A stretch of 64,000 nt of DNA from Ascochyta rabiei (taxonomy: Eukaryota > Ascomycota > Dothideomycetes > Pleosporales > Didymellaceae). The notes beneath the pieces are model-generated. The model had not been told where the DNA came from. It ran no database searches and worked only from the letters and a program-made list of their open reading frames with translations. Position 1 is the first letter of the stretch, and each line of letters starts with the position of its first letter. The stretch is taken from contig NC_082420.1 in the NCBI RefSeq assembly GCF_004011695.2, positions 1,370,001-1,434,000 of the forward strand, read 5' to 3'. Positions 47,095-58,101 of the stretch are shown in pieces. The translations under genes and the position numbers were made by a program.

Positions 47095-47758
47095 TTAATA
47101 GTCTATAAAAAGATCTTCTTCTTCTTCTATACTAGTAGAGCTAGTAGAACTAGTAACACTAGTAGTACTTTCTTCTTTCTCTTCTTCTTCTTCTTCTTTC
47201 TCTTTTAAATTCTCTAGGTACTCTAGTGTTTCTCTACTAAAGAAGGAAGGGCTAGACCTATTAGCTACTATAGTTACTATACTAGCATAGAGACATACCT
47301 ATTATCTAGCTCTAGAATAGTATAGAGTCTATTACTAACGTACTCTTCTAAGAACTCTTTACTAGTAACTAGAGTAACTTTATCTTCTACTCTAGTATTA
47401 TAGTAGGTAATATAGTATTCTTCTTTCTTAAAAGAGTTTACTATAATAATAAAGAACCTAGTATAGCCTAGTTCTAAGCCTAGCGTCTGCTATTAGCATA
47501 GGTACTTCTACTATAAGATTATACTACTATACCTTTCTTATAAATATAGTTTACTAAGCTAGGTAGCTTGCTATAGCTAACTAGGTAGCCTAGAAAGCCT
47601 ACTACCTTATTACTAGCTTTGTCTCTTATAATATAAACATTCTTTCCTAGTAGATAGGTAGAAGTTAAAGCTAAAGAGCTAAGATTTTCTTTAAGAAATC
47701 TTCTAGCTATAGTAGTACTATAGTTAAGATTCTTATAGCTCGTCTTAATGCTAGACAT
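47095..47758 (-). CDS. Gene A: AT-rich gene divergent from gene B, three exons
   Basis: Proposed exons on the minus strand are 47,758-47,528, 47,486-47,299 and 47,257-47,095, 582 coding bases or 193 residues. Intron 2 (41 bp) has GTATGT at its start and GCTAATAG at its end; intron 1 (about 41 bp, donor uncertain) also ends GCTAATAGCAG. Exon 1 reads SSLALTSTYLLGKNVYIIRD and GFLGYLVSYSKLPSLVNYIY, exon 2 KDxVTLVTSKEFLEEYVSNR-like sequence, and exon 3 a Glu-rich, Ser/Thr-rich acidic tail ending DLFIDY. It has no Trp, His, Gln or Cys and only one Met, so nothing in it needs CpA or TpG. No family recognised. The introns are short for a fungus, so the model is tentative. Confidence 0.5.
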
Positions 47759-48582
47759 CTAGAAAAGATAGAAGTTAGCTACTAGAAGATAGTAGTATAT
47801 AGAATTCTTACCTTTAGTATTTTGCTTAGTACCTTAGTATAAGTAGTTAGGGTTATAGAAGAGTAGATAGTAGTGTAGTAGTATAAAATAGAAAGAGAGT
47901 TTCTCTACTTTTATATTATCTTCTTTTCTATTACGTCTTAACTAGTAGTCTTCTATTTACTATACTAAAATTAACAATTAATAAATTCTTCTTTACTTAA
48001 TCCTTAGTTAGTAGTAGAATAATTAAGAATTAACTAATTCTTCTTTACTAAATTCTTAATTGTTCTAGCAGTAATTAAGAATTAACTAATTCTTTATTTA
48101 TTAAATCCTAATTACTAGTAGAATAATTAAGAATCAACTAATTCTTCTTTAATTAATTCTTAATTATTCTAGCAGTAATTAAGAATTAACTAATTCTTCT
48201 TTTATTTATTTCTACTTACTAGTAGAATAATGAAGAATTAACTAATTCCTCTTTGTTTAATTCTTAATTACTAGTAGTACAATTAAGAATAAAGGTAATT
48301 CTCTAGTAGCTAAACGCTAATTAGACTTACTAATAGCTAGAGCTAGCTATCTATATAAACACTTCTTTCTTCTCTTTACTATCCTTCTCTACTCTACTCT
48401 CTACTTTACTCTTTACTATACTATTCTATCTACAGACCTCTACCTTCTATATCTATTACTAAATACTATAAAAGTAAGTATTCTCTATTTCTACCCTTAG
48501 CTACATCTTCTACTAGAAGCCTACTAATATACCTATAGAAATACTATAAAAGAACTCTATTTAACTAGCTAAGTATACTACT
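47759..48582. promoter_or_regulatory. Shared upstream region of genes A and B
   Basis: 824 bp between two divergent starts. It holds the tandem repeat array at about 47,985-48,305 and, for gene B, TATATAA at 48,353-48,359 followed by a long CT-rich stretch (48,360-48,450), the usual fungal core promoter look. A possible leader intron (GTAAGTATT at 48,474) lies before the gene B ATG. Confidence 0.45.
47985..48305. repeat. Tandem repeat array between genes A and B
   Basis: Five to six imperfect units of about 55-60 bp built on AATTAAGAATTAACTAATTC, itself nearly palindromic, joined by TACTAGTAGAAT or TTCTAGCAGT. Confidence 0.8.
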
Positions 48583-50869
48583 ATGTCTACCTCTAACTAT
48601 ACTCCTACTATAGAGCTAGGCTATAACTTATCTTACTTTAAAGATCTAGGGCTTCTATTCTGCTCTAATAGTAGCTGCCTAACTAGTATTAATAGTAATA
48701 AAAGTACTAATATAGTAGAAATAACTAAGCAGCATCTTATAAAGCAGCATAGAATTTCTTTTAAAGATAGAGAAGTAAAAAGGTTTTTAGAAGATATTAA
48801 AGATTATTCTATAGCTAATATTAATAGTCTACACTCTATAGAGAACTATAAGTATTTCTTTAAAGAACTAAAGCTTATAGAAGAAGGTTATCTATACCTA
48901 GTTAAAGAGTGTAATAGTCTCTTTAGTACTACTAAAAGCTTATACCTACACTTAGAAAAGCATAGAAAAGAGAAAGAAATACCTTTTACTAGTAGTAAAA
49001 AGACCTTCTATAAAAGTAATATTAAGATACAAAGTCTATTTAAGAAGAAAGATTTATTAAACTACTTTATTATAAAAGATAATAGTAGTACTACTAGCGC
49101 TATAGAGCCTACTATTACTACTACTACTCTTAGTACTTCTAACAGCCTTATTAATAGCTATAGAGAAGAGCTAGAAGCGTTTACTAATGCTACTAATCTA
49201 AGCTTTACTTTATTAGAGAATAAAGAGATACCTTCTACTATACGTAAAACTAAGTTCTATCTCTTTCTTAATAATAAGAATCTCAATAGCTTACTTAAGC
49301 TAGTTACTATTCCTATAAAGAAGAGCACTACTACAGAAGAGAGAGTAGAATACAATCTACTTAAGCTAGTAGAAGAGACTCTATACTCTATAGAACCTCT
49401 AGTAGAGAAGCTAAATAGAAGGCTTAGGCAGCAGCTACAAACAGAGGTACTAGCTACTAATAAAGAGAAGAATCTAAAAGACTTTAGCCTACTCTCTAGT
49501 AAGGATGTAAAAAGAAAGTACTATAAGTATTTTAGTCTATTTATAGTCTATCTATATAGAGTTATTAGTGAAAGAGCTAGAGATAAGTCTACTACTAGTA
49601 AGCAACCTATTGTACCCTCTCTAGTAGAAGAGCTAGTAGCTACTATAGTAGAGAATATAAAAGACTTTCTAGAAGCTAGTAAAGAAAACCTAGAAGATAG
49701 TATACTAGATACTCTATTTACTACGCTAGTTGCTAGAAGTAAAGAGTATTTAATAGCTATAGTAGATACGCTGCTAGAGCAGCCTCTAGCACAAGATAAC
49801 CTAGAAGAATACCCTAGCTTTAATAGTGCTATTATTACTTTTCTAGCTATTAAAAGTATAGATCTAAATACAAGAGTTACTAAGGCAGCTATTAGCATAG
49901 AGCAAGATTGCTCTTATCTAATCTATTCTCTTAGGCTATTCTCTATAGCTATAGTTAATAGTAGATATAATAAGTTAACTACTAGTAGTAATTCTACTAG
50001 CTTAGAAGAGGTCTTTCTAGACTACTATAGTAGAAATCTAACATTTAACTCTAGTAATAGCTTTGAAGAATTAACCTCTTTAAGAGCTTATACTAGAGCT
50101 ATAGCTACTAACACGCTAACTAAGCCTAGAATAAGAGATATTAGTAGCAATCTCTTTATAGTAGATAATAGTCTAGAAGTAGATATTAAGAAGCTTAAGA
50201 AGTTCTTTGTCTATATAGAAGATACCTTAGAAGAGTTTCTATTCTCTAGAATTCTTTATCTTAATCCTAGTAATCTAGATCTAGACTTTAACAAGCTAGA
50301 AGATAGTGTAGTAGATACTAGTCCTACCTATAGCTTTCTAGAAGATAGTACTAACAATAGAGACTATAACCTAAAAGACTATAGCTTCTACCTAATTAAA
50401 AGACTAGAAGATACTAGCTCTATCTTCTCTAAGTTCTTTATTAATAGCATTACTAGCACTAGTATAGATTTTAATATCTATAATATAAGAAAATATCTAA
50501 AAGATAGGCAAGAGTTTATTAAGCTACTAGGTCTAGCTTTCTATCTACTAGCAGCTTGCCCTATTAGAGGCACAGAGGTAGAGTTACTAAAGTATACTAA
50601 TAGCCTAGAGCTAGGCTCTAGAAACCTATATATAGATAGCATTACTAAGCTAATAAAAGTAGAGACTAGCTATAGCAAGTCTAATAGTATTACTAATAGA
50701 GATAATAACATAGTTAGGTTCTTTAGCCCTAAGTTTAGCTACCTACTAAAAGTATATATAACTTTAGGCATACCTTTCTATAACTACCTAAACTTTAAGG
50801 TGTTTAATATAAAGAAAGCTAGTCCTTATTTACTAGAAGTTAATAATAAGCTTATTACTAGTAAAGATA

Positions 50870-52733
50870 ACGTACCCCACGGACGAGCCGGTCACCGGAC
50901 GAGTCGGTCACTTTTGCCAAGCCCCTACCAAACTACCCTTTACATACTAATGCCTTCTTAACAACACTATTCAGACGCGTTAAAAGAAGCTCAGATACAG
51001 CTTGCGCTTCAGGCTCTTAAACAAGACGCGACACTCTCTCAGCGACGCGCTGCAGCTATCTACAGAGTCTCTTAAACAACACTAAGCAACCAACACGCAG
51101 GACGACCTTTACGCGCTAATTCTATAGCCAACTTGCAGAAGCTGGACAATAATAAGGAGAAGGTAATTGTTAAACATGTTCTTAAGCTAGACGCGCAAGG
51201 GTTTTCCCCTCAGCTCTTAGATATGGCTACTATGGCCAATTCTTTGCGCGCTGAGCGTAATCTAGGTCCTGTTAGCGCAAACTGGCCTAGTACGTTTGTT
51301 AAGCGGCACCTAGAGCTTATAGTCAAGTTTAATTGCAAGTATAACTACAAGAGAGCCCTCTGTAAGGATCCTAAGGTTCTACAGAGCTGGTTTAGCCTAG
51401 TAGCTAACACTAAAGCCAAGTATGGCATCTAGGATGAAGACACGTACAACTTTAACGAGACAGGCTTCATGATAGGCCAGATCTCCCCAGGAGCAGTTGT
51501 TACAGCTTCAGAACGACGAGGTCGGCCAAAGGCTGTCCAACCAGGCAACCGGGAGTGGGCTACGGCTATAGTAGGCATCAATGCCAAAGGATAGGCCATT
51601 CCTGCCTTCCTCATCTTTAAGGCCCACCACCACCTCTCTGCCTGGTACAAAGAAGAGGATCTGCCTTAAGACTGGGTTATTGGAGTCTCTGATAACGGCT
51701 GGACTACCAACAAGCTTAGTCTGGACTAGATAAGCCACTTTGACAGGCATACAAAGGAGCGTACTGTTAGCACCTACTGTTTGCTCATTATTAATAGTTA
51801 TAAGAGCCACAACTCTCTTAAATTCCAGCAGTACTGCAAGGATAGCAAGATAATTGCTCTTTACTTGCCTCCCTACTTATTACACCTTACACAGCCTCTT
51901 AATATGGCTTGTTTTGCTGCTTTAAAGAAGGCGTATAGGCGCTAAGCTAAAATACTTATACGCAACTAGATTAACTATATTATAAAGACAGAGTTCCTAC
52001 CATGCTTTATACGCGCCTACAACGCTGCAATTACTTCTAGGAATATCTAGGGAGGGTTCTGAGGCGCTGGACTGGTCCTGTTTGACCCACAACGGGTCAT
52101 AAGCAGCCTTGATGTGAAGCTGCGCACGCCATTACCACCACTACCCGTCAACAACGAGCTCTGGCAGTCGCAAACCCCAAGCAACACCCTTGAACTAGGG
52201 TCGCAATCAACGCTTGTGAAGACGAGGATTCAGAGGCATATAGATAGCTCGCCTACCTCTATAGTTGAAGCGTTTAAGAAGGTCTTAAAGGGGGCAGCTA
52301 TAATTGCGCACAAGCTAGTGTTAGCGCAACAGGAGATTGCTGAGCTTCGAGCTGCTAATAAGGCAGCCACACAACAAAAATCACACAAAAGAAAGCGGGT
52401 TAAGAAAGAAGGTACTCTAGTAGTTAAAGAGGGCTAGCAATTAACAGCCCTAAAAGAGTTTAGGGCGCGTTGTGATAGTAAGAAGGCAAAGAAGCAGGTG
52501 CGCGCTGAAGTGGGTAAGCCTTCCTAAAGGCGCTGTGGACGGTGCAGTAAGACTAGACATAACGCGCGAACGTGTAAGAAAGAGGTAGAAGTAGTTTCTG
52601 AATAATATTACAGACTGTACTGCAGTTTGCAGTGTCAATTCAGGTTGTTTTAGGTTATAATGGGGTGGAGTTTGGTAGGGGCTTGGCAAAAGTAACCGAC
52701 TCGTCCGGTGACCGGCTCGTCCGTGGGGTACGT
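50870..52733 (+). mobile_element. Pogo/Fot1-type DNA transposon, copy 3 (Molly-like), in gene B
   Basis: 1,864 bp, TIRs starting ACGTACCCCAC, TA duplications at 50,868-50,869 and 52,734-52,735. Terminal subrepeats have core GGACGAGCCGGTCACC, twice at each end, unlike copies 1 and 2. It is the least decayed of the three and lies in plus orientation. Confidence 0.95.
50950..52605 (+). pseudogene. Transposase of copy 3
   Basis: One frame of 551 codons plus stop, interrupted by about eleven TAG/TAA codons at Gln and Trp positions. Order: helix-turn-helix (QRRAAAIYRVS), CENP-B-type domain (NWPSTFVKRHLEL), DDE core with FNETGF (Asp to Asn), LLIINSYKSHNS (LDGHxSH with Asp to Asn) and LTQPLNMACF (third Asp to Asn), then a basic region KSHKRKRVKK and a C-terminal zinc knuckle CGRCSKTRHNARTC (CX2CX4HX4C). 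All three catalytic acids are lost, so it is inactive. Confidence 0.88.
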
Positions 52734-53091
52734 TATCTCTAATCTACTTAGTATTAAAAGCCTAGAGTTTCTAGGTATAAAGCTCTCTATCTCTACTTAT
52801 AGACAAGCTATAAAGTATATTATTATTAATAGATTAAATATAGATCTAGAAGGTATACTAGAAGAAGAGGAGGAAGAGAATAATATAGAGGATATACTGT
52901 TTAATCACTCTACTAAAGTAGCACTAGGTAACTATGCTAGAGATAGTAATATCCTAGCTAGTAAAACTAGTAGCCTAGAGCAAAAGTCTATAGATTTTAC
53001 TACTAGAATCTTTAACTTTCTAGAGCTTAGTAGTAGAACTATAGATAAGAAGTGTAAGGCAGACTTTACAAGCACAAAAGTAGCGATCTGG

Positions 53092-53318
53092 TGAACTGAT
53101 AGATTCGAAAGTAGAGTGAACAAAATAGCAGACAGAGAGCTACAAGAGGGCGGAGAGAGAGGCCTACTTATAGTAGCGAGGCCTAAGCTCTCTGCTAGTG
53201 AAGGGAACGGCGTTGCTAGTGAAAGCAGGAAGGTTCTGCTAGTAGGTTGTGACATCTACTAGTAGGTTGTGACACTACTAGTAGGTTGTGCCATCTTACC
53301 TTAGCAGAAGTCCTGACA
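53092..53318 (-). repeat. Candidate Gypsy-3 3' LTR
   Basis: Minus strand begins TGTCAGGACTTCTGCTAAGG just after the purine tract GTAGGGAGGGGCACG. The right-hand boundary at 53,089-53,092 is set by a TG and the loss of gene B similarity. Inside are three copies of CTAGTAGGTTGTGAC (53,239-53,292). There is no second copy to confirm the ends. Confidence 0.5.
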
Positions 53319-53840
53319 CGTGCCCCTCCCTACAAATAGCGAAGTCTCTTAAGCTAAAAGTCTGTGTACAAGTGGCTATAAGAGCTGATACTGACAGGTT
53401 TTAAGTAAGAGTAAATAAAAAACAAAGGAAAAGATGATGTGAAACGGTATCTAGGACGCGGTGGCGGTCGGCGTGGAATCAAGGTTTATGCCCCTGGTGG
53501 CGCTGCGCAGGTCTCCCCGGATCCTCATACAAAACACTGACCTCTGAGATTTTTTCTGCCGCACGAACCCCGCAACGCAAAAATTGTGCCCTAAGCTGTT
53601 TAGAGCTTATATAAGGGAGTAGTACAAAGATTATTAATGACTAGAGCTGAGGTTTATCCCTGATTCGGAGTCAACCTTTATATTCAGCAGCGGGTGGCTG
53701 AACTGTAGCGGCCTGAGGGCGAGCTTAAACGGGTCCGGACTAGATTTGGCGTGTCTTCGGGCGTGTTTTAATCTAAGAAGAGCCTGTTAAAAGCGGCCTG
53801 ATATTCTGTTAAGTGACGTACCTGCTGTGTTAGCCTTATC
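53319..53840 (-). other. Gypsy-3 3' untranslated region
   Basis: Between the chromodomain stop and the LTR. GC-richer stretches (53,440-53,580) but no coding motif. Confidence 0.45.
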
Positions 53841-53844
53841 TTAC

Positions 53845-56800
53845 TTTAACTAAGTTTATTAAGATTGCCGAAACAGCCGTTGTTGAAGGTGTCTTCCGAC
53901 CAAGGCTCCCAATCCGCTGGCATTTGGAGCGCTAGTGGAACGGGTTTGTTGGGATTGTTGTAGTAAAACAAGAAGGCGTTGTAGTGGTTAAGGTGATGCT
54001 CGGCGGGTTCCTATGTGGGTTTAGGGTTATTAGACTATTTAACGAGGTATTCCTATGTACCGCGTCGCTTCTGGCAGTCAAGGAACAAATCAACGTACCA
54101 TTCTTGGGAGACCAAGCCTTAGTTGTTGACGACTTCCACAGGTGTTAGTTTAGGTGGTGCTTGATCTGGTAGACTGTCCGGGCTTGTTTCTTAAAGCAGG
54201 TTGGGGTGAAACACCAGAAATACACCCTTTAATATCATGTCTGTAGGCAGTTCTAGCTTGTATGCAGTTCTGTTGTGTATGACACAAGTAACTGGGTATA
54301 GACCTGCATACTTGTAATCTAGCTTCTTTAAAGGTCAGGTGGTATTCCAATTGCGTGTGGAAACCTAGACTAGGTCGCTAACTGCGTATTTGGGAGTCTG
54401 TTGGCGATAAGCATTAGCTTGAGCCTGTTGTTCTTGTTGTGCCTAGGTAAGCTAAATCTTCAGGTATTCTAGAAGGTCGGCGTAGGTACGGAGTAACTCA
54501 TCAGCGCGCAGGATTTGGTCCTTAGCTTCTTTAGACAACAGTTCCCCTTAGGTATAGTCTTTACCAGGGTGTATACTGCTGCAAGGATGGTACCTAAGAT
54601 CTGTAAAGAAAGGAGTAAGTCCCGTGGACACATTGACAGTGTTGTTGGCTTGGAACTCGGCAAGATACAGCCAGAAAGCCTAATTATCTTGCGTGTAGTT
54701 AACATATTTCCGCAAATAGATTTTGAGGCTTTAATTAGCTTGTTCAGTTTAACCATCAGTTTGTGGGTAATGAGAGGTTGACAGCTTGGCTGAAATCTGA
54801 AGACGTTTGCAAACCTGCTTCTAGAACTTGTTTACAAAGGAAGTGCCTTAATTAGATACAATGGTACGCGGAAGCCTATAGAGACAAAAAATCTCTATAA
54901 AGTAGTAAGCGAATTCCTTTAAAGAGCGGCCGACTAAAGGGAAGAAATGTTGCCGTTTAGTAAGGTAGTCTACAACAACAAGCAAGTTTTTGTACGCGCG
55001 GCCATTAAGAGACAAGGCTGGCAAATCTTGAATGTAATCTACGGAAATATCCGACTAACGGGCGTTAGGGATTAGCAGGGGTTTGAGAAAACCGTTGTAG
55101 GCTTCCTGGGAAGGCCTCGCGCGTTTACACACCGCGCAGGCTTAACAATACTTCTTAATAGACTAAGGCATGCCAGGCTAATAGTAGCGCCTAATTATTA
55201 GATACAAGGTAGCCTTAGGACCTTTGTAACCAGCAATTTTGTGGTTATAGCATAAGTCAAATATCTGGCGTTATAACTGTGCGTCAGGGGGTATGTAAAG
55301 CCGGGTTTTGTCTAGAAATAACTGTCGAGAGGGCCCTTTGCCGACAGTGTGGCAGTTAGCCAGAGAGATGTAGTAGCCGTTTTTTCGGAACCATAAGCTC
55401 AGCTTGTGGTCATTTCTGTCTAGGGCAGAAAACACTTTTTGTATAGCTGCATTAGTTGCATATGCATTAGTAAGCATGTCTTTAGTAGAGCAGGGGTCCT
55501 CTAGATAAGGTGGCAAATCCAGGGGCAAGATCCCAAGAACATTGTCTATGGGGTCGAAGTCATCGTCTGAGTCGTCAGGCTCAGCTAAGGGCGTTCAAGT
55601 AGCACAGAACGTCGTTATTGCTCGAACCTCTGGTGAAATGAACCCAGGTTGTTCCTTAGTGAGGAGAGAGAGAGCCTGCAACGTAGCGTGTAAAGCAGGC
55701 GTAAATCCTAGATCTAAATTGCGTAGGCCTAAGATGATTTGGTGTGTGTCTGACAACCGAGTGTCCTGTTCGTCTTTAGGGATGTCCTGGGGACGCTGGC
55801 TCAGAGCATCTGCTTTACTATTCGTAGGGCCTGGCGCATAAGTGATTTTAAAGTCAAACTGTAAGAGAAACAGTGACCATTGAGCTTAGCGCTGGTTAAG
55901 CTTCTTAGTCTTTTTAAATGTTTCTAGGTTCTTATGATTGGTTATTACCTAGATTGTATGAGGCGAGCCTATAAGTTCCAGTTCCTATTCTTTAAAGGCG
56001 CGAATAATAGCTATAAGTTCTATGTTGTAGATGTCGTAATTACACTCTGCAGATAAATGCTTTTTTGAGAAGAACGCAATAGGTTGCAGGTCGCCCTTCG
56101 AATTCTGTTGCTTCATGACTCCACCTGTAGCCTAGCCGGAAGAATCAGTACAAATCACAACTGGTTAGGTGGGATTAAAGTGTCGAAGCACAATATCTGG
56201 CTGGAAGGCGCTCTTTAAGGCAAGAAAGGCGTCTTTGTGGGCCTAGGTAGGTTCAAAATCCTGGTATCGGACGGAACGTCGTATCACTAAGGGATCCTTT
56301 TTGGAGGGTTTAGAAACAACAGTGGACTTGACCGCTTGCGTTAAGGGGAGGGCGATTAATGAATACCCCTTAATAAAATGGCGATAGAACCTAGTGAAGC
56401 TAAGGAAGGAGAGAATGTCCGGTACTGTTTTAGGCATCTCCTAATCCTAAATAGCTTGGATTTTGTCAGGGTCCATTTGTACGCCTTTGCTAGTAATAAT
56501 TATACCTAGGAACTTGACGCGTTCCTTGTAAAACTTAGATTTCTTAGGGTCTACGTAAAATCCTTGATCTTTAAGTCTGCTAAGAACTTTCTTAACGTGC
56601 TCCTTGTGTTCGGCTAAGGAGTTAGAAAAGACTAGGACGTTGTCCAGATATGCAGTGCAGAATTAGTTAAGGTATTCAAACAAGGAGTTATTAATTGCCT
56701 GCTGGAAAGTGGCTAGGGCATTGTATAAGCCGAAGGGTATAACTTTGTACTAGTAAGTACCTTTCTGTGTGGAGAATGCGGTAAGCCATTCAGAACCAGG

Positions 56801-58057
56801 CTTTATCCGAATTTGATGAAAGGCATAGATAACATCAAACTTAGAGAATATAGTTGCCTGGTTGAGTTGTGCCATAGTTTCGCGAAAGAAAGGAATGGGA
56901 TACTGGTTCTTAATAGTAGCGTCGTTGAGCTCTCGGTAATCCACACATACTCGCAGGCCCCCGCCAGGTTTAGCAATAATAAGAAGGTTGTTTCGAGCGG
57001 GGGAGTTGCAGCGCTCAATAAAACCCCGTGCCTCATTCTCTGTAATATAGTGCTTAATAGCCTCCATTTGTTGCCTAGAGAATGGTTGAAGGCGATGATT
57101 AGGAGGGTTGGCGCCTGGTTTAAGCTTTATTTCGTGGTCAAAGTCGCTATGATTAGGGAGCGTTTCAGCAGCTTCTTGATTAAAGGTTGGAATAAAATCG
57201 GCGTATTCCTCCAACTCCTCGGGAGTAAGTAAGTCTGAAAGTGGCGGATCCTGAGGTGGTTGAAAGAACTTGTCGAAATCAGCATCTGCTAAGGCGCGTT
57301 GAGCAGAGGTGGTGTCAAGTCTTCGTAGTAAGATAAGGGAGTGCCTAGCACGCTTCCCGTACAATCTCGCTGCAGAAGCTGATATTAATCGGATGTTGTA
57401 CACTCCTTGTGTTGTAGGGGCATAAGGCGATCTAAAAAGCATGGATTTAGGTTAAGTAGATTGCCCTTTGTGGCGGTTGCTTGAACTGGATTTTGATGAT
57501 AGCGGAAGCTTAGCATCTAGCAAGGAACCTTCACAAAGTAAAGCAGGAACCTGAGGAGTCAAGTTGCAGTGCCTAGCACAGTACTTATCTGCAAAGGTAA
57601 TAGAGCGGTTCCGCCAAGAAATCGTAGGGTCATGAATAGCCCTCCACCGAAATCTAAGGATAAGGTGAAAAGATCTACAATTGTTTATGACATAGGCGCC
57701 AGTACGCTCGAGATGAGAGTTAATTTTGAGGTAAAACTCCACTTGATGTGTAATGGTTTCTGCAGGTTTACTGTTGTATCCCTGACAAACGATGGGTGTA
57801 GTTAGGGGAATAAGCTGAAGGGCGCCTGTTTTCTTCAAGAAAGTGCTGGAGATGAAACTGGCGTCTGCGCCATCGTCCGCAAGTGTGCGGATTCCGTGAG
57901 GAGCGTTTTTGTTGCGGCCTAAGAAAGCCTGGAAAGCCAACTGACTGCCTGACTTGTTGGGTTTCTTGGCAGCTGCCCAGGTGGTATTGACCGAACGGAT
58001 AATCAAACTGGCCTTAGTAGTACCTAAGTAAGGTATGAAAGGGTCGGAAGAGCGCAC
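53845..58057 (-). pseudogene. Gypsy-3 pol
   Basis: Reading leftward: protease DDGADASFISSTF (near 57,870), RT with VCVDYRELNDATIKNQYP and FSKFDVIYAFHQIRI (57,440-56,750) and YLDNVLVFSN (near 56,640; Asp to Asn). RNase H follows (CTDSSG, near 56,140), then integrase zinc region YYWPGMPQS...CAVCKRA (near 55,170), core SVDYIQDLPAL (near 55,050) and SHYPQTDG (near 54,780). The chromodomain-like end reads TQEYLVK...TWEPAEHH (near 54,000), with a stop in place of Trp before EPAEHH. About 25 TAG/TAA, nearly all at Trp or Gln positions. Confidence 0.9.
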
Positions 58058-58101
58058 TTGCTAGGAAACAGCCCTCAGATGGTGACTATTATCTGAGGTG
58101 C

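Larger units (their letters stand above)
48583..53094 (+). pseudogene. Gene B: zinc-finger / tyrosine-recombinase-like gene, split by a transposon
   Basis: Two parts, 48,583-50,869 and 52,736-53,094, give one 882-codon frame when the pogo-like element and one TA are removed; there is no internal stop. Residues 27-56 form a C2H2-like finger (C27, C32, H51, H56). A second finger-like segment near residues 105-125 has lost one Cys (Tyr instead). The middle is helical and Lys/Glu-rich. The end has AACPIRGTEVELL (R662) and STYRQAIKYI (R785), the spacing and context of the two Arg of a tyrosine-recombinase-like fold. This matches my memory of the N-terminal parts of fungal OrsD/telomere-linked helicase-like proteins. 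The 3' end runs into the Gypsy-3 LTR, which supplies the TGA. It has no Trp and only the initiator Met before the insertion. The product is truncated today. Confidence 0.7.

Noticed and set aside
48583..50961. Taking the 792-codon frame as the complete gene B
   Set aside because: Its last codons come from the pogo-like TIR (NVPHGRAG...); the true continuation lies at 52,736.
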